Source: Streptomyces sp. NBC_01142
GTDB taxonomy: Bacteria > Actinomycetota > Actinomycetes > Streptomycetales > Streptomycetaceae
Direction: 5' to 3'
Length of the DNA: 64,000 bases
Assembly (NCBI RefSeq): GCF_026341125.1
Contig: NZ_JAPEOR010000002.1
Location: forward strand, 2,845,001-2,909,000
Shown here in pieces: positions 35,801-44,507 of this stretch. Each line of letters starts with the position of its first letter. The stretch's first letter is position 1. Made by a program: the position numbers and the translations under genes. Under the pieces are notes generated by a model. The model was not told where the DNA came from and ran no database searches. It saw nothing but the letters and a program-made list of their open reading frames with translations.

Positions 35801-36803
35801 GAAGCTCGCCGAGGACAAGGACCTGGAGGCGCTGAAGCTCCAGCTGAAGCCGAAGGCGCGGCAGGCCCTCTCCAAGGCCGCGGCGGCGGCCACTTCCGGA
35901 CCGGCGGGCGGCGAGGGCATCGAGCGCACGGGCCTGACGGACTGGACGATCGGCACGCTGCCCCGTGTCTTCGAGACCCGCAGGGCGGGCCAGCCGGTCA
36001 AGGCGTACCCGGCGCTCGTCGACGCCGAGGCAGCCGCGGCGGGCACAGTCTCCGTACGGCTCTTCGACACCGAAGCCGAGCAGCAGCAGGCGATGTGGCA
36101 GGGCACGCGCAGGCTCATCCTGCTCAACATCCCGGTGAACCCTGCCAAGTTCGCCTCGGACAAGCTCACCAACCAGCAGAAGCTTGCGCTGTCCCGTAAC
36201 CCTCACGGCTCGATCCAGGCGCTCTTCGAGGACTGCGCCATGGCCGCGGCGGACAAGCTGATCGCCGAGCACGGCGGCCCGGCCTGGGACGAGGAATCGT
36301 TCCGGAAGCTGTACGACAAGGTCCGCGCCGACCTCGTGGACGTGACCGTACGCACGATCGGCCAGGTCGAGCAGATCCTGGCCGCCTGGCAGGCCTGTGA
36401 GCGCCGGCTGAAGGCCACGAACAGCCTGACCCTGGTCAACAACGTCCAGGACGTACGGGAGCAGCTGGCGGCGCTGATGCCGCCCGGCTTCGTCACCCGG
36501 ACCGGCCTGCGCCGGCTGCCGGACCTGATGCGCTATCTGGTTGCCGTGGACCGCCGCCTCCAGCAGATGCCGACGGCGGTCCAGCGCGACACCACGCGCA
36601 TGGAGAAGGTCCACGAGATGCAGGACGAGTACGCCTGGCTGCTGGAGCAGATGCCACAGGGCCGCCCCGTCCCCCAGGAGGTCAGGGACATCCGCTGGAT
36701 GATCGAGGAGCTGCGGGTGAGCTACTTCGCGCACGCCCTGGGCACGGCGCAGCCGGTCTCCGACAAGCGCATCGTGAAGGCGATCGACGCGGCGGCGCCG
36801 TAA
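32853..36803 (+). CDS. hrpA: ATP-dependent RNA helicase HrpA
   Basis: DEAH-box helicase of 1316 aa, the usual length for HrpA. Walker A GETGSGKTT near residue 96, DEAH box IIIDEAHERSLNID near 193, SAT motif VITSATID near 228, and motif VI QRKGRCGRTSDG near 395. The helicase-associated (HA2/OB) region and the long DUF3418-type C-terminal domain follow. In E. coli HrpA resolves stalled ribosomes and processes mRNA. ATG 32853 gives the MSTSFAAL start; the frame is open upstream but runs through the signal-peptide gene of the opposite strand. Followed by a tRNA-Asp gene. Confidence 0.96.
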   Translation: MSTSFAALQTLLAGASLRDAHRLGRRLEGARRIRKPEARQAVLDEIAAEAERSAARIARRADRVPEISYPEQLPVSQKRDEILEAIRDHQVVIVAGETGSGKTTQIPKICLELGRGVRGMIGHTQPRRIAARTVAERVADELKTPLGEAVGWKVRFTDQVNQDATFVKLMTDGILLAEIQTDRELRAYDTIIIDEAHERSLNIDFLLGYLAQLLPRRPDLKVVITSATIDPERFSRHFGDAPIVEVSGRTYPVEVRYRPLLEDESEESDRDQITAICDAVEELQGEGKGDILVFLSGEREIRDTADALNKKQYRFTEVLPLYARLSHAEQHRVFQPHTGRRIVLATNVAETSLTVPGIKYVIDPGTARISRYSHRTKVQRLPIERISQASANQRKGRCGRTSDGVCIRLYSEDDFDSRPEFTDAEILRTNLASVILQMTAAGLGDIEKFPFLDPPDHRNIRDGVQLLQELGAFDPAQKDPKKKLTDLGRKLSQLPVDPRLARMVIEADRNGCVREVMVIAAALSIQDPRERPAEKQAQADQQHARFKDETSDFLAFLNLWRYVREQQKERGSSSFRRMCKQEYLNFLRIREWQDIYAQLRTVAKQMGLHIEEPSADTVAPEQAVHTSLLAGLLSHIGLKDTDKNEYLGARSAKFAVFPGSALFKKPPRFVMSAELVETSRLWARVNARVEPEWIEPLAQHLLKRTYSEPHWEKDAAAVMAYERVTLYGVPIVAQRKVNFGRIDPETSRDLFIRNALVEGDWRTHHKFFADNRRLLTEVEELEHRARRRDILVDDETLFDFYDQRVPEHIVSGAHFDSWWKHKRQEEPELLDFEREMLINEKAGTVTKDDYPDSWRQGRLKFRVTYQFEPGADADGVTVHVPLQVLNQVTSEGFDWQIPGLREEVAVELIRSLPKPIRRHYVPAPNYAQAFLERAVPLQEPLPATLARELQRMVGVPVTADDFDLSRVPDHLKITFRIVDERRRKLAEDKDLEALKLQLKPKARQALSKAAAAATSGPAGGEGIERTGLTDWTIGTLPRVFETRRAGQPVKAYPALVDAEAAAAGTVSVRLFDTEAEQQQAMWQGTRRLILLNIPVNPAKFASDKLTNQQKLALSRNPHGSIQALFEDCAMAAADKLIAEHGGPAWDEESFRKLYDKVRADLVDVTVRTIGQVEQILAAWQACERRLKATNSLTLVNNVQDVREQLAALMPPGFVTRTGLRRLPDLMRYLVAVDRRLQQMPTAVQRDTTRMEKVHEMQDEYAWLLEQMPQGRPVPQEVRDIRWMIEELRVSYFAHALGTAQPVSDKRIVKAIDAAAP

Positions 36804-36897
36804 GCCCGCGCGACTGCGTGCATCGAGTTCGACCGCACGCCCTGACCTGCTGTACAGTCTCACTCGCAGCCAACGCACATCAACGGCTGCGAAACCT

Positions 36898-36972
36898 GGT
36901 CCTGTGGAGCAGCTTGGAGTGCTCGCCACCCTGTCAAGGTGGAGGCCGCGGGTTCAAATCCCGTCAGGACCG
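36898..36972 (+). tRNA. tRNA-Asp (GTC), copy 2
   Basis: Identical to 30137-30211. Its 5' flank shares only a few bases with copy 1, so only the tRNA is conserved. Confidence 0.96.
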
Positions 36973-36981
36973 CAGTAGATC

Positions 36982-37014
36982 GAAGGCCCGCTTCCCTCAG
37001 GGAAGCGGGCCTTC
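36982..37014 (+). terminator. terminator after tRNA-Asp copy 2
   Basis: Perfect 14-bp stem (36982-36995 with 37001-37014), loop CTCAG. Confidence 0.88.
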
Positions 37015-37273
37015 GTCGTGTGCCCGCCCCACGTCGGCACATCCGCTCCGGCAACGCCCCGCACCCCACCTCGCGAGCCTGCGTCGTACGCCGGAGGCCG
37101 AGCCCGCGGCGCAGTCGGCGCAGTCTGCGCGGCCTCCAAAGACGATGGCAGGGCGCTCCCGTGGCGCTCCGCCAGGATGCGGGCGCATGCTTCCTCGTGC
37201 GGGCGTCTTGACTGCGTCATCTGCCACCGGTACCCAGTCATGAGGGGACGGCACACACCCGGAGGTGACGTGC

Positions 37274-37519
37274 ATGGCGGCGACCGTAGCGAGGCAGCAC
37301 GAGACCAGGGCGCTTCTGCGCGCCCATCTGCAGGCCGCATCCGGCTATCGGCATCGCACGCGGCACTGCCCCATCTGCCTTCGCCTCCTGCGGCTCGCCA
37401 TGGAGCCTGCCGCTTCCGATCCCGACCCCGCCCCCACACCCTGCCTCGCGCCCTCCCGGCGTCCGGCGCCGGCCGAGGAGGCCACGGAGGCCACGGACAG
37501 AGGGCCCATCGCCGAGTGA
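37274..37519 (+). CDS. DUF6274-like small cysteine-containing protein
   Basis: Small protein of 81 aa. The conserved N-terminal block HETRALLRAHLQAASGYRH is followed by a CxxC-type motif HCPICLRLLRLAM that could bind zinc, then a Pro/Ala-rich tail. This matches my memory of a Streptomyces-specific family of unknown function found near bldC. Start chosen at ATG 37274, with GGAGG eight bases upstream; a GTG at 37265 is also in frame. Convergent with bldC. Confidence 0.78.
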   Translation: MAATVARQHETRALLRAHLQAASGYRHRTRHCPICLRLLRLAMEPAASDPDPAPTPCLAPSRRPAPAEEATEATDRGPIAE

Positions 37520-37852
37520 CCCGAGCCCGTCTTCGTGCCGGTTTCTCGGTGGCAGCCTCGCATTTGGCAAGAGGCGTGCGGTGTGACGGGTGTCACCGAA
37601 CGGGTTTCCAGAACCGTGGAACTTACCCCCTCCCTACAACAAGCCAATTTAATATGTGCAATTGCACGACTCTTTGAGTGCCTCGCCGGTCGCCGGCCAC
37701 CCCACCGAACGGGCACAAAAAAAGATCGCGCTGGACTCGGCGGAGTCCAACGCGATCAATGACGAAGTCTGTTGGGGCAGACGCCGGTCATGTGGAGCTA
37801 TAGGTGGGCCTACCGGGATGGGGGACCCGGAAATGCCCGATCAGCGGGGTGT
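37520..37852. other. convergent spacer between the DUF6274-like gene and bldC
   Basis: Holds the bldC terminator (37717-37757) and, at about 37620-37680, an AT-rich patch unusual for this genome that includes the palindrome TGCAATTGCA. No ORF with coding bias. Confidence 0.6.
37717..37757 (-). terminator. bldC terminator with U-tract
   Basis: Hairpin 37724-37757 with near-perfect 15-bp arms, followed on the minus strand by seven T's. A classic rho-independent terminator, uncommon in Streptomyces, about 95 nt after the bldC stop. Confidence 0.85.
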
Positions 37853-38059
37853 TCAGGCCTCGCTGCGCTGCTGCGGAATACCCGCAAGCAGTGCGCGGAC
37901 CTCTGCCTCGCGGTACCGGCGATGTCCACCGAGCGTGCGGATGGACGTGAGCTTGCCAGCCTTTGCCCAACGGGTGACCGTCTTCGGGTCCACGCGGAAC
38001 ATCGTGGCAACCTCAGCCGGGGTCAGCAGCGGCTCGGCATCAGGGGTGCGAGCGGTCAT
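37853..38059 (-). CDS. bldC: developmental regulator BldC
   Basis: MerR-like winged HTH DNA-binding protein of 68 aa. The helix-turn-helix is visible (LLTPAEVATMFRVDPKTVTRWAKAGKL) with the wing GGHRRYREAEV. BldC in Streptomyces binds arrays of direct repeats cooperatively and holds back sporulation, sustaining vegetative growth; it lacks the dimerisation coiled coil of true MerR proteins, as here. ATG 38059 preceded by CGAGGAGG. An inverted repeat lies 17-38 bp upstream. Confidence 0.97.
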   Translation of the reverse strand: MTARTPDAEPLLTPAEVATMFRVDPKTVTRWAKAGKLTSIRTLGGHRRYREAEVRALLAGIPQQRSEA

Positions 38060-38639
38060 GAGCGGCCTCCTCGGGAGAACCGAACCATCTCGGTTCTTTC
38101 CTCTAAATTCTGCACCTTGACCCGCGTTGCCCGAAATGGCGGACGCGGGCCGAGTCGGTTATAGGACGAACGGCTTGTCCTCGGCACTACAACTACACCA
38201 TCTGTCCAGCCACGTCGGCCAAACCGATGGAATTGCCCTCTCAGGTGTTCATCAGCGGCGGAAGTCCGATGGACCATGCCATAGCGGACAGTCACACCAC
38301 AGTGACGATCAGTCACAGAGCGATCAGGAGTCATCAGACCCCCCATAGAGTGCAATGCAGAGTAATCCGCCCACAGTTGGACGGAAGGAGCCCTCCCCGG
38401 ACTCCTTGTCCTATTTTGACACGAGGGTGGGTGATGGGCGCAAGGGCCCAGTAAGTGCCGTCCGTCACGCTTGAGACAAAGGCCCGGATCGGGACCTACG
38501 TCCCGAACAAAGGGCCGCGATGGCCCCAGGTGCGGTCCCGGCCCCGCCCGACAGCCCGCCCGACAGCCGGCCCGAGAGACGGTCCAAGACGCGGCCCAAG
38601 AGCCGTCCGGGGGCCGCGGGCGACGCCCGGCAGCAGCGC
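38060..38639. promoter_or_regulatory. bldC upstream region, 580 bp without a gene
   Basis: Lies between bldC and the end of the next minus-strand gene. An inverted repeat (AGAACCGA, 6-bp spacer, TCGGTTCT) is at 38076-38097. Around 38300-38345 are several CAGTCACAGAGCGATCAG-like repeats. From about 38500 to 38630 there is low-complexity sequence of GCCCGACAGCC-type repeats. No ORF with codon bias is visible. The length fits a long regulated promoter region. Confidence 0.55.
38076..38097. promoter_or_regulatory. inverted repeat in the bldC leader
   Basis: Perfect 8-bp arms (38076-38083 and 38090-38097) around ACCATC, starting 17 bp upstream of the bldC start codon. Could be an operator or a leader hairpin close to the ribosome-binding site. 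Confidence 0.55.
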
Positions 38640-39482
38640 TCAGTTCGCGAACTGACGGTCCCTGACGGTCCGCCAGCGCTCCATGAGCCGTCCGTACGCC
38701 TCACCCGCGCCCTCACCGTCTCCGGCCGCCAGCGCCGCGATCCCCTCGGCCACATCCGCCGCCGAGCGGTCCTCGGCGAGCTGCGACCCGGGAAGGGCGT
38801 GCACCAGGCCGCCGTAGTCCAGCTCGACCAGGGAGCGCGGATGGAACTCCTCCAGCCACCGACCCACTTCTAGCAGGCCATCGGCCAGCAGGCCATCGTC
38901 GACCGACTCCCTGAGCGTCTTCAGGGTCCGGGCCACCCGCCGCCTGGCCTGCACCATCGGCGTCCGGTAGCGCAGCACCGGCACCACGGCCGGCCCCGCG
39001 GCCTCGTACTCACGCTCCTCGTCACCGAAGAGCACGAACCAGCGCACCGGCACCTGCCACAGCGACGTCATGATCCACGGCCGTGCGTCCGGATTGCGCT
39101 CGCGCCACTGCTCGTAGTCCGCGGCCGCCTGCCCGCGTACCACCGGCGGCAGCACCGCGTCCAGCAGCGCGGGGGGCAGCCGCTCCGCCAGCTCCTCCAG
39201 CGCCAGCCAGCCGCGCAGCCGGGTCCGCCACGGACAGACGCACACCACCTCGTCCACCTCTGTGACGAAGGCGTCACCGCTCTCGTGGACCGGCACCGGG
39301 ACGGGCGGAGTGGGCAGCAAGTCGGCCAGGGAACGTCTCAGTTCGTCCTGGGCGGTGGGGGTGGCCTCCCGGCGGGCATAACGGGCCCAGTGGCTCCGTT
39401 CGGGCTCCGGAAAGGCAGCCAGCGGCTCGTAGACCCGCAGATAGGACGCGTACGGGATGAGGACCGAGGACAGCGCTGGCAT
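38640..39482 (-). CDS. conserved hypothetical protein between bldC and vdh
   Basis: Soluble 280-aa protein with no signal peptide or membrane helix. Conserved-looking blocks: [22 protein letters not shown] at the N-terminus, [18 protein letters not shown] in the middle, and [19 protein letters not shown] Trp-rich C-terminal part includes [21 protein letters not shown] know of no function. The same gene sits here in other Streptomyces as far as I recall. Divergent from vdh, with about 150 bp between starts. Confidence 0.85.
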   Translation of the reverse strand: MPALSSVLIPYASYLRVYEPLAAFPEPERSHWARYARREATPTAQDELRRSLADLLPTPPVPVPVHESGDAFVTEVDEVVCVCPWRTRLRGWLALEELAERLPPALLDAVLPPVVRGQAAADYEQWRERNPDARPWIMTSLWQVPVRWFVLFGDEEREYEAAGPAVVPVLRYRTPMVQARRRVARTLKTLRESVDDGLLADGLLEVGRWLEEFHPRSLVELDYGGLVHALPGSQLAEDRSAADVAEGIAALAAGDGEGAGEAYGRLMERWRTVRDRQFAN

Positions 39483-39638
39483 GCCCCGAATCCTTCCACG
39501 CCGGTACTCCGCCAGGGGGTGATCCTGAGCACTGCTTCGGATCTACGCACGCGTAGGACTTACCCTCTTGCCAAACTCGGGCCTTCCCCACCCACAGGAA
39601 GGCCTTCCCCCGCCGCTTCGTACTTGGGAGTCACCACC

Positions 39639-40739
39639 GTGACCGATGTGACCGGCGTTCCTGATGTACTGCACACCCTGTTCCGGTCGGACCAGGGCGG
39701 CCACGAGCAAGTCGTGCTGTGCCAGGACCGCGCCTCCGGCCTGAAGGCCGTTATCGCCCTCCACTCGACCGCCCTGGGCCCGGCCCTGGGCGGCACCCGC
39801 TTTTACCCCTACGCCACCGAGGAAGAGGCCGTCGCGGACGCGCTGAACCTCTCCCGGGGCATGTCGTACAAGAACGCCATGGCCGGGCTCGACCACGGCG
39901 GCGGCAAGGCCGTGATCATCGGTGACTCCGCGAAGATCGAAGGCCGCCAGCGGACAGAGCTGCTGCTGGCCTACGGCCGCTGCGTGGACTCCCTCGGTGG
40001 CCGCTATGTGACGGCCTGCGACGTCGGCACGTATGTCGCGGACATGGACGTCGTGGCGCGCGCGACACGCTGGGCGACCGGCCGCTCCCCCGAGAACGGC
40101 GGCGCGGGCGACTCGTCCGTGCTGACCGCCTTCGGCGTTTTCCAGGGCATGCGGGCCTCGGCGCAGCACTTGTGGGGCGACCCGACGCTGCGCGGCCGCA
40201 AGGTCGGCGTCGCGGGCGTCGGCAAGGTCGGGCACCACCTGGTCGAGCATCTGCTGCAGGACGGCGCCGAGGTCGTGATCACGGATGTGCGCGAGGAGTC
40301 CGTACGCCGGATCCTGGACAAGCACCCGGGCAGGGTCACCGCGGCCGCGGACACCGACGCCCTGATCCGCACCGAGGGCCTGGACGTCTACGCGCCCTGT
40401 GCGCTCGGCGGCGCCCTCAACGACGACTCCGTCACCGCTCTCACGGCGACCGTGGTCTGCGGCGCGGCCAACAACCAGCTGGCGCACCCGGGTGTGGAGA
40501 AGGACCTCGCGGACCACGGGATCCTCTACGCCCCCGACTACGTGGTGAACGCCGGCGGTGTGATCCAGGTCGCCGACGAGCTGCACGGCTTCGACTTCGA
40601 CCGGTGCAAGGCGAAGGCTGCGAAGATCTTCGACACCACGCTGGCAATATTCGCACGTGCGAAGGATGACGGTATTCCGCCGGCCGCGGCGGCGGACCGG
40701 ATCGCCGAACAGCGCATGGCGGACGCCCGCGTCCGCTGA
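39639..40739 (+). CDS. vdh: valine (branched-chain amino acid) dehydrogenase
   Basis: NAD-dependent oxidative deamination of valine, leucine and isoleucine to 2-oxo acids, supplying acyl-CoA precursors for polyketide synthesis. Protein of 366 aa, normal for the Glu/Leu/Phe/Val dehydrogenase family. The glycine-rich substrate motif with the catalytic Lys is [12 protein letters not shown] (about residue 88), the NAD-binding motif [12 protein letters not shown] is near 190, and the C-terminal domain contains [20 protein letters not shown] 39639 chosen ([15 protein letters not shown]), with GGGAG upstream. Confidence 0.95.
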   Translation: MTDVTGVPDVLHTLFRSDQGGHEQVVLCQDRASGLKAVIALHSTALGPALGGTRFYPYATEEEAVADALNLSRGMSYKNAMAGLDHGGGKAVIIGDSAKIEGRQRTELLLAYGRCVDSLGGRYVTACDVGTYVADMDVVARATRWATGRSPENGGAGDSSVLTAFGVFQGMRASAQHLWGDPTLRGRKVGVAGVGKVGHHLVEHLLQDGAEVVITDVREESVRRILDKHPGRVTAAADTDALIRTEGLDVYAPCALGGALNDDSVTALTATVVCGAANNQLAHPGVEKDLADHGILYAPDYVVNAGGVIQVADELHGFDFDRCKAKAAKIFDTTLAIFARAKDDGIPPAAAADRIAEQRMADARVR

Positions 40740-41019
40740 CCGGGGCGGGGCCCGGCCCGCCTGCCTGGGGAGACAAGACTCACCCCGGTCGGCGGGTCGA
40801 CCGCCAAGAAGAGGTTAAAATCGCAGTTGACCAGCGAGGACGGGGCGCCTCGAGGGTTCTGCGAAGTGGCGCGTCATGCGGGCGGCGTACCGTATGGCCG
40901 CGGAAGCAGGTACCGTTGAAGCCCTACGGACCGGTCTCTCCACGGAGAGCCCGTTCTGAATCATGAACGCGTGTCAAGACTCTGGGGCCGTCGAGCCCCG
41001 TCACCGAGGGGGTCGAGCC

Positions 41020-41271
41020 ATGGGGCGCGGCCGGGCCAAGGCCAAGCAGACGAAGGTCGCCCGCCAGCTGAAGTACAACAGCGGCGGGACTGACCTCTCG
41101 CGTCTGGCCAATGAGCTGGGCGCATCGCCTTCGAGTCAACCACCGAACGCTGAGCCGTTCGAGGACGACGACGAGGAAGATGACCCGTACGCACAGTACG
41201 CGGAGCTGTACAACGACGACGATGACGAGGACGAAGAGTCCGGCCCGTCGTCGCAGCGCCGCGGCGCTTGA
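41020..41271 (+). CDS. DUF3073 family protein
   Basis: Small acidic protein of 83 aa, in a family conserved in actinobacteria with unknown function. The basic N-terminus MGRGRAKAKQTKVARQLKY is followed by a strongly acidic tail (FEDDDEEDDPYAQYAELYNDD). The frame is open upstream, but ATG 41020 gives the canonical N-terminus. Convergent with purM; about 280 bp upstream separates it from vdh. Confidence 0.92.
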   Translation: MGRGRAKAKQTKVARQLKYNSGGTDLSRLANELGASPSSQPPNAEPFEDDDEEDDPYAQYAELYNDDDDEDEESGPSSQRRGA

Positions 41272-41361
41272 CGTACGTACACCTCAAAAAGCATTTCCAC
41301 GTGACCCGGTCCGAGGCCCACGCCCCGGACCGGGTTTCGCGCTGCCCGTGCGGGCTCGGCC

Positions 41362-42456
41362 TCAGCTTGCGTAGTCGCCGGTCAGGGTCGCGCCCGTGGT
41401 GTGGTCGCCCCGCTCGGTGATCTCGCCGGCGACCCAGGCGTCAACGCCCCGGTCGGCCAGGGTGGCCAGTGCCGCGTCGACCGACTCGCCGGGGACGACG
41501 GCCATCATGCCGACACCCATGTTCAGGGTCTTCTCCAGCTCCAGGCGCTCCACCCGGCCGGCCTTGCCGACGAGGTCGAAGACCGCGCCCGGCGTCCAGG
41601 TCGAACGGTCGACCGTCGCATGCAGACCGTCCGGGATCACCCGGGCCAGGTTGTTGGCAAGACCGCCGCCGGTGATGTGGCTGAACGCATGCACCTCGGT
41701 CGTCCGGGTCAGCGCCAGACAGTCCAGCGAGTAGATCTTCGTGGGCTCCAGCAGCTCCTCGCCCAGGGTCCGGCCGAACTCCTCGACCTCCTGGTCCAGG
41801 GACATGCCCGCGCGGTCGAAGACCACATGCCGCACCAGCGAGTACCCGTTGGAGTGAAGGCCGGAGGATGCCATCGCGATGACCAGGTCACCCGTACGGA
41901 TACGATCCGCGCCCAGCAGCCGGTCTGCCTCCACCACACCCGTACCGGCGCCGGCGACGTCGAAGTCGTCCTCGCCCAGCAGGCCCGGGTGCTCGGCGGT
42001 CTCGCCGCCGACCAGCGCGCAGCCGGCCAGGACACAGCCCTCGGCGATGCCCTTCACGATCGCGGCGACCCGCTCGGGGTGGACCTTGCCGACACAGATG
42101 TAGTCGGTCATGAACAGCGGCTCGGCACCGCAGACGACCAGGTCGTCGACGACCATACCGACCAGGTCGTGGCCGATCGTGTCGTACACACCCATCCTGC
42201 GGGCGAGATCGACCTTTGTGCCGACGCCGTCGGTGGCGGAGGCGAGCAGCGGGCGCTCGTAACGCTTGAGGGCGGAGGCGTCGAAGAGGCCGGCGAAACC
42301 GCCGAGGCCGCCGAGGACCTCGGGGCGCTGCGTCTTCTTCACCCACTCCTTCATGAGCTCGACGGCGCGGTCGCCCGCTTCGATGTCGACGCCCGCGGCT
42401 GCGTAGCTGGCACCGGTGCCCGCGTGCGGCGCACGCTCAGAAGATTCAGCAGGCAT
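41362..42456 (-). CDS. purM: phosphoribosylformylglycinamidine cyclo-ligase
   Basis: Purine biosynthesis step 5, converting FGAM and ATP to AIR. Protein of 364 aa with the AIR-synthetase signatures YAAAGVDIEAGDRAVEL at the N-terminus, SATDGVGTKV near 75, GGETAEHPGL near 150, SSGLHSNGYSL near 195 and HITGGGLANNLARV near 255. It follows purF by 32 bp on the same strand, an operon seen throughout actinobacteria. Confidence 0.97.
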   Translation of the reverse strand: MPAESSERAPHAGTGASYAAAGVDIEAGDRAVELMKEWVKKTQRPEVLGGLGGFAGLFDASALKRYERPLLASATDGVGTKVDLARRMGVYDTIGHDLVGMVVDDLVVCGAEPLFMTDYICVGKVHPERVAAIVKGIAEGCVLAGCALVGGETAEHPGLLGEDDFDVAGAGTGVVEADRLLGADRIRTGDLVIAMASSGLHSNGYSLVRHVVFDRAGMSLDQEVEEFGRTLGEELLEPTKIYSLDCLALTRTTEVHAFSHITGGGLANNLARVIPDGLHATVDRSTWTPGAVFDLVGKAGRVERLELEKTLNMGVGMMAVVPGESVDAALATLADRGVDAWVAGEITERGDHTTGATLTGDYAS

Positions 42457-42488
42457 GCTGGAGAACTTTCGTGTCGTACTGCAGGGGC

Positions 42489-44006
42489 TTACGGGCGACG
42501 GAGCGCGTCGGCGGCATCGGAGCCGCCCGCCAGCTCGGTCTCCAGAAGCTGCTTGCCGAGCAGCTCGGGGTCGGGAAGGTCCATCGGGTACTCGCCGTCG
42601 AAGCACGCACGGCAGAGATTGGGCTTGGCGATCGTGGTCGCCTCGATCATGCCCTCGAGGGAGATGTACGAGAGGGAGTCCGCGCCCATCGAGGTGGCGA
42701 TCTCGTCGACGGTCATGCCGTTGGCGATCAGCTCGGCACGGGTCGCGAAGTCGATGCCGAAGAAGCAGGGCCACTTCACCGGCGGGGACGAGATCCGGAT
42801 GTGGACCTCGGCGGCGCCGGCCTCGCGGAGCATCTTGACCAGGGCGCGCTGGGTGTTGCCGCGGACGATCGAGTCGTCCACGACCACCAGGCGCTTGCCC
42901 CGGATGACTTCCTTGAGGGGGTTCAGCTTGAGGCGGATGCCCAGCTGGCGGATGGTCTGGGACGGCTGGATGAAGGTACGGCCCACATAGGCGTTCTTCA
43001 CCAGGCCGGAGCCGTACGGAATGCCGCTGGCCTCGGCGTAACCGATGGCGGCGGGGGTGCCGGACTCCGGCGTCGCTATCACCAGGTCCGCGTCGACCGG
43101 GGCTTCTTTGGCGAGCTTGCGGCCCATCTCCACACGGGAGAGATAGACGTTCCGGCCGGCGATGTCGGTGTCGGGGCGCGCCAGGTAGACGTACTCGAAG
43201 ACACATCCCTTGGGCTTCGCTTCTGCGAACCGGGAGGTGCGGAGGCCGTTCTCGTCGATCGCGATGAGCTCGCCCGGCTCGATCTCCCGGACGTAGCTGG
43301 CGCCGCAGATGTCCAGGGCGGCGGACTCGCTCGCGACGACCCAGCCGCGTTCGAGGCGGCCGAGGACGAGCGGGCGGATGCCCTGCGGGTCGCGCGCCGC
43401 GTACAGGGTGCCCTCGTCCATGAAGACGAGGGAGAAGGCGCCCCGGACACCCGGGAGGACCTTGGCGGCAGCGGCCTCCACGGTGAGCGGCTTGCCGTCG
43501 TCGTCGGTCTGGCCCGCGAGGAGCGCGGTGACCAGATCCGTGTCGTTGGTGGCGGCGAGCTGGGTGGCCCGGCCGTTTTCCTTGGGGAGCTCGGCGACCA
43601 TCTCGGCCAGCTCGGCGGTGTTGACGAGGTTCCCGTTGTGGCCGAGCGCGATCGAGCCGTGGGCCGTGGCCCGGAAGGTCGGCTGCGCGTTTTCCCACAC
43701 GGAGGCACCCGTGGTCGAGTAGCGGGCGTGACCGACCGCGATATGACCTTGGAGGGAGCCGAGGGAAGTCTCGTCGAAGACCTGGGAAACCAGGCCCATG
43801 TCCTTGAAGACGAGGATCTGGGAGCCGTTGCTCACCGCGATTCCCGCGGATTCCTGGCCTCGATGTTGGAGGGCGTAGAGCCCGAAGTAAGTGAGCTTCG
43901 CGACCTCTTCACCCGGAGCCCAGACACCGAAGACGCCGCAAGCGTCCTGGGGGCCTTTCTCACCGGGGAGCAGGTCGTGGTTGAGTCGTCCGTCACCACG
44001 TGGCAC
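42489..44006 (-). CDS. purF: amidophosphoribosyltransferase
   Basis: Committed step of purine synthesis: PRPP and glutamine to 5-phosphoribosylamine. Protein of 505 aa with a 22-residue propeptide before the catalytic Cys (CGVFGVWAPGE). The Ntn glutaminase half has HNGNLVN near 120, and the PRPP-binding loop VVVDDSIVRGNT is near 370. Cysteines for a Bacillus-type 4Fe-4S cluster appear in GCVFEYVYL, WPCFFGID and NLCRACFDG. GTG start. First gene of the purF-purM operon. Confidence 0.97.
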   Translation of the reverse strand: MPRGDGRLNHDLLPGEKGPQDACGVFGVWAPGEEVAKLTYFGLYALQHRGQESAGIAVSNGSQILVFKDMGLVSQVFDETSLGSLQGHIAVGHARYSTTGASVWENAQPTFRATAHGSIALGHNGNLVNTAELAEMVAELPKENGRATQLAATNDTDLVTALLAGQTDDDGKPLTVEAAAAKVLPGVRGAFSLVFMDEGTLYAARDPQGIRPLVLGRLERGWVVASESAALDICGASYVREIEPGELIAIDENGLRTSRFAEAKPKGCVFEYVYLARPDTDIAGRNVYLSRVEMGRKLAKEAPVDADLVIATPESGTPAAIGYAEASGIPYGSGLVKNAYVGRTFIQPSQTIRQLGIRLKLNPLKEVIRGKRLVVVDDSIVRGNTQRALVKMLREAGAAEVHIRISSPPVKWPCFFGIDFATRAELIANGMTVDEIATSMGADSLSYISLEGMIEATTIAKPNLCRACFDGEYPMDLPDPELLGKQLLETELAGGSDAADALRRP

Positions 44007-44151
44007 GGCACCGAGTGTAGGCGAGATCGACCACTGGTCCGAATTGGGGATGCCGGAAGGCCGGGAATCGCGTACAGGGCGGGGTGTACGGAGGGTCCGT
44101 GGCGGGGTGGATACGAGGTGGGCGGCGGGGCGTTGACCGCGGCCGCGCCGG

Positions 44152-44460
44152 GTGGGCGAGTGTCCACATGACCGTCCACATTGCGGGACGATCGTTGACA
44201 GGTACGCGGAGACTCGACAGGTCCTGACCCATGCAGCGTCTCAGCCCCTTGGTGACCGCACGGTCACGCTGGCGGAGCGCCGCCACGTCGATCCGGTCCG
44301 TGCCGCGAGCGCGATCCAGTACGAACCACCCCCGCGCCTCCGGCTTACCGAGGACGCGCGGGAGCAGGCGGACACGGCCGGCGTCGAGCCGGGGCGGCTC
44401 GACGCGCTGCGGGCCGCGTGGGAGGCGACGGACGCCGGGCTGCTGCCGTGCTCCCGCTGA
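44152..44460 (+). CDS. small ORF with coding bias but no clear start
   Basis: The last 68 or so codons (about 44250-44460: VTLAERRHVDPVRAASAIQYEP...EATDAGLLPCSR) have nearly uniform G/C third positions and look genuinely coding. The preceding codons from GTG 44152 do not. No ATG/GTG/TTG lies in frame near the point where the bias begins, so this may be a gene with a mutated or non-canonical start, or a degenerate remnant. Product not recognised. Lies between purF (divergent) and the META lipoprotein. Confidence 0.45.
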   Translation: MGECPHDRPHCGTIVDRYAETRQVLTHAASQPLGDRTVTLAERRHVDPVRAASAIQYEPPPRLRLTEDAREQADTAGVEPGRLDALRAAWEATDAGLLPCSR

Positions 44461-44507
44461 TCACTTCGCGGCACTCATCGCTTCGCGACACTCCGCGACA
44501 CTCCGCG

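Noticed and set aside
42471..44171. 566-codon plus-strand frame
   Set aside because: Shadow of purF.
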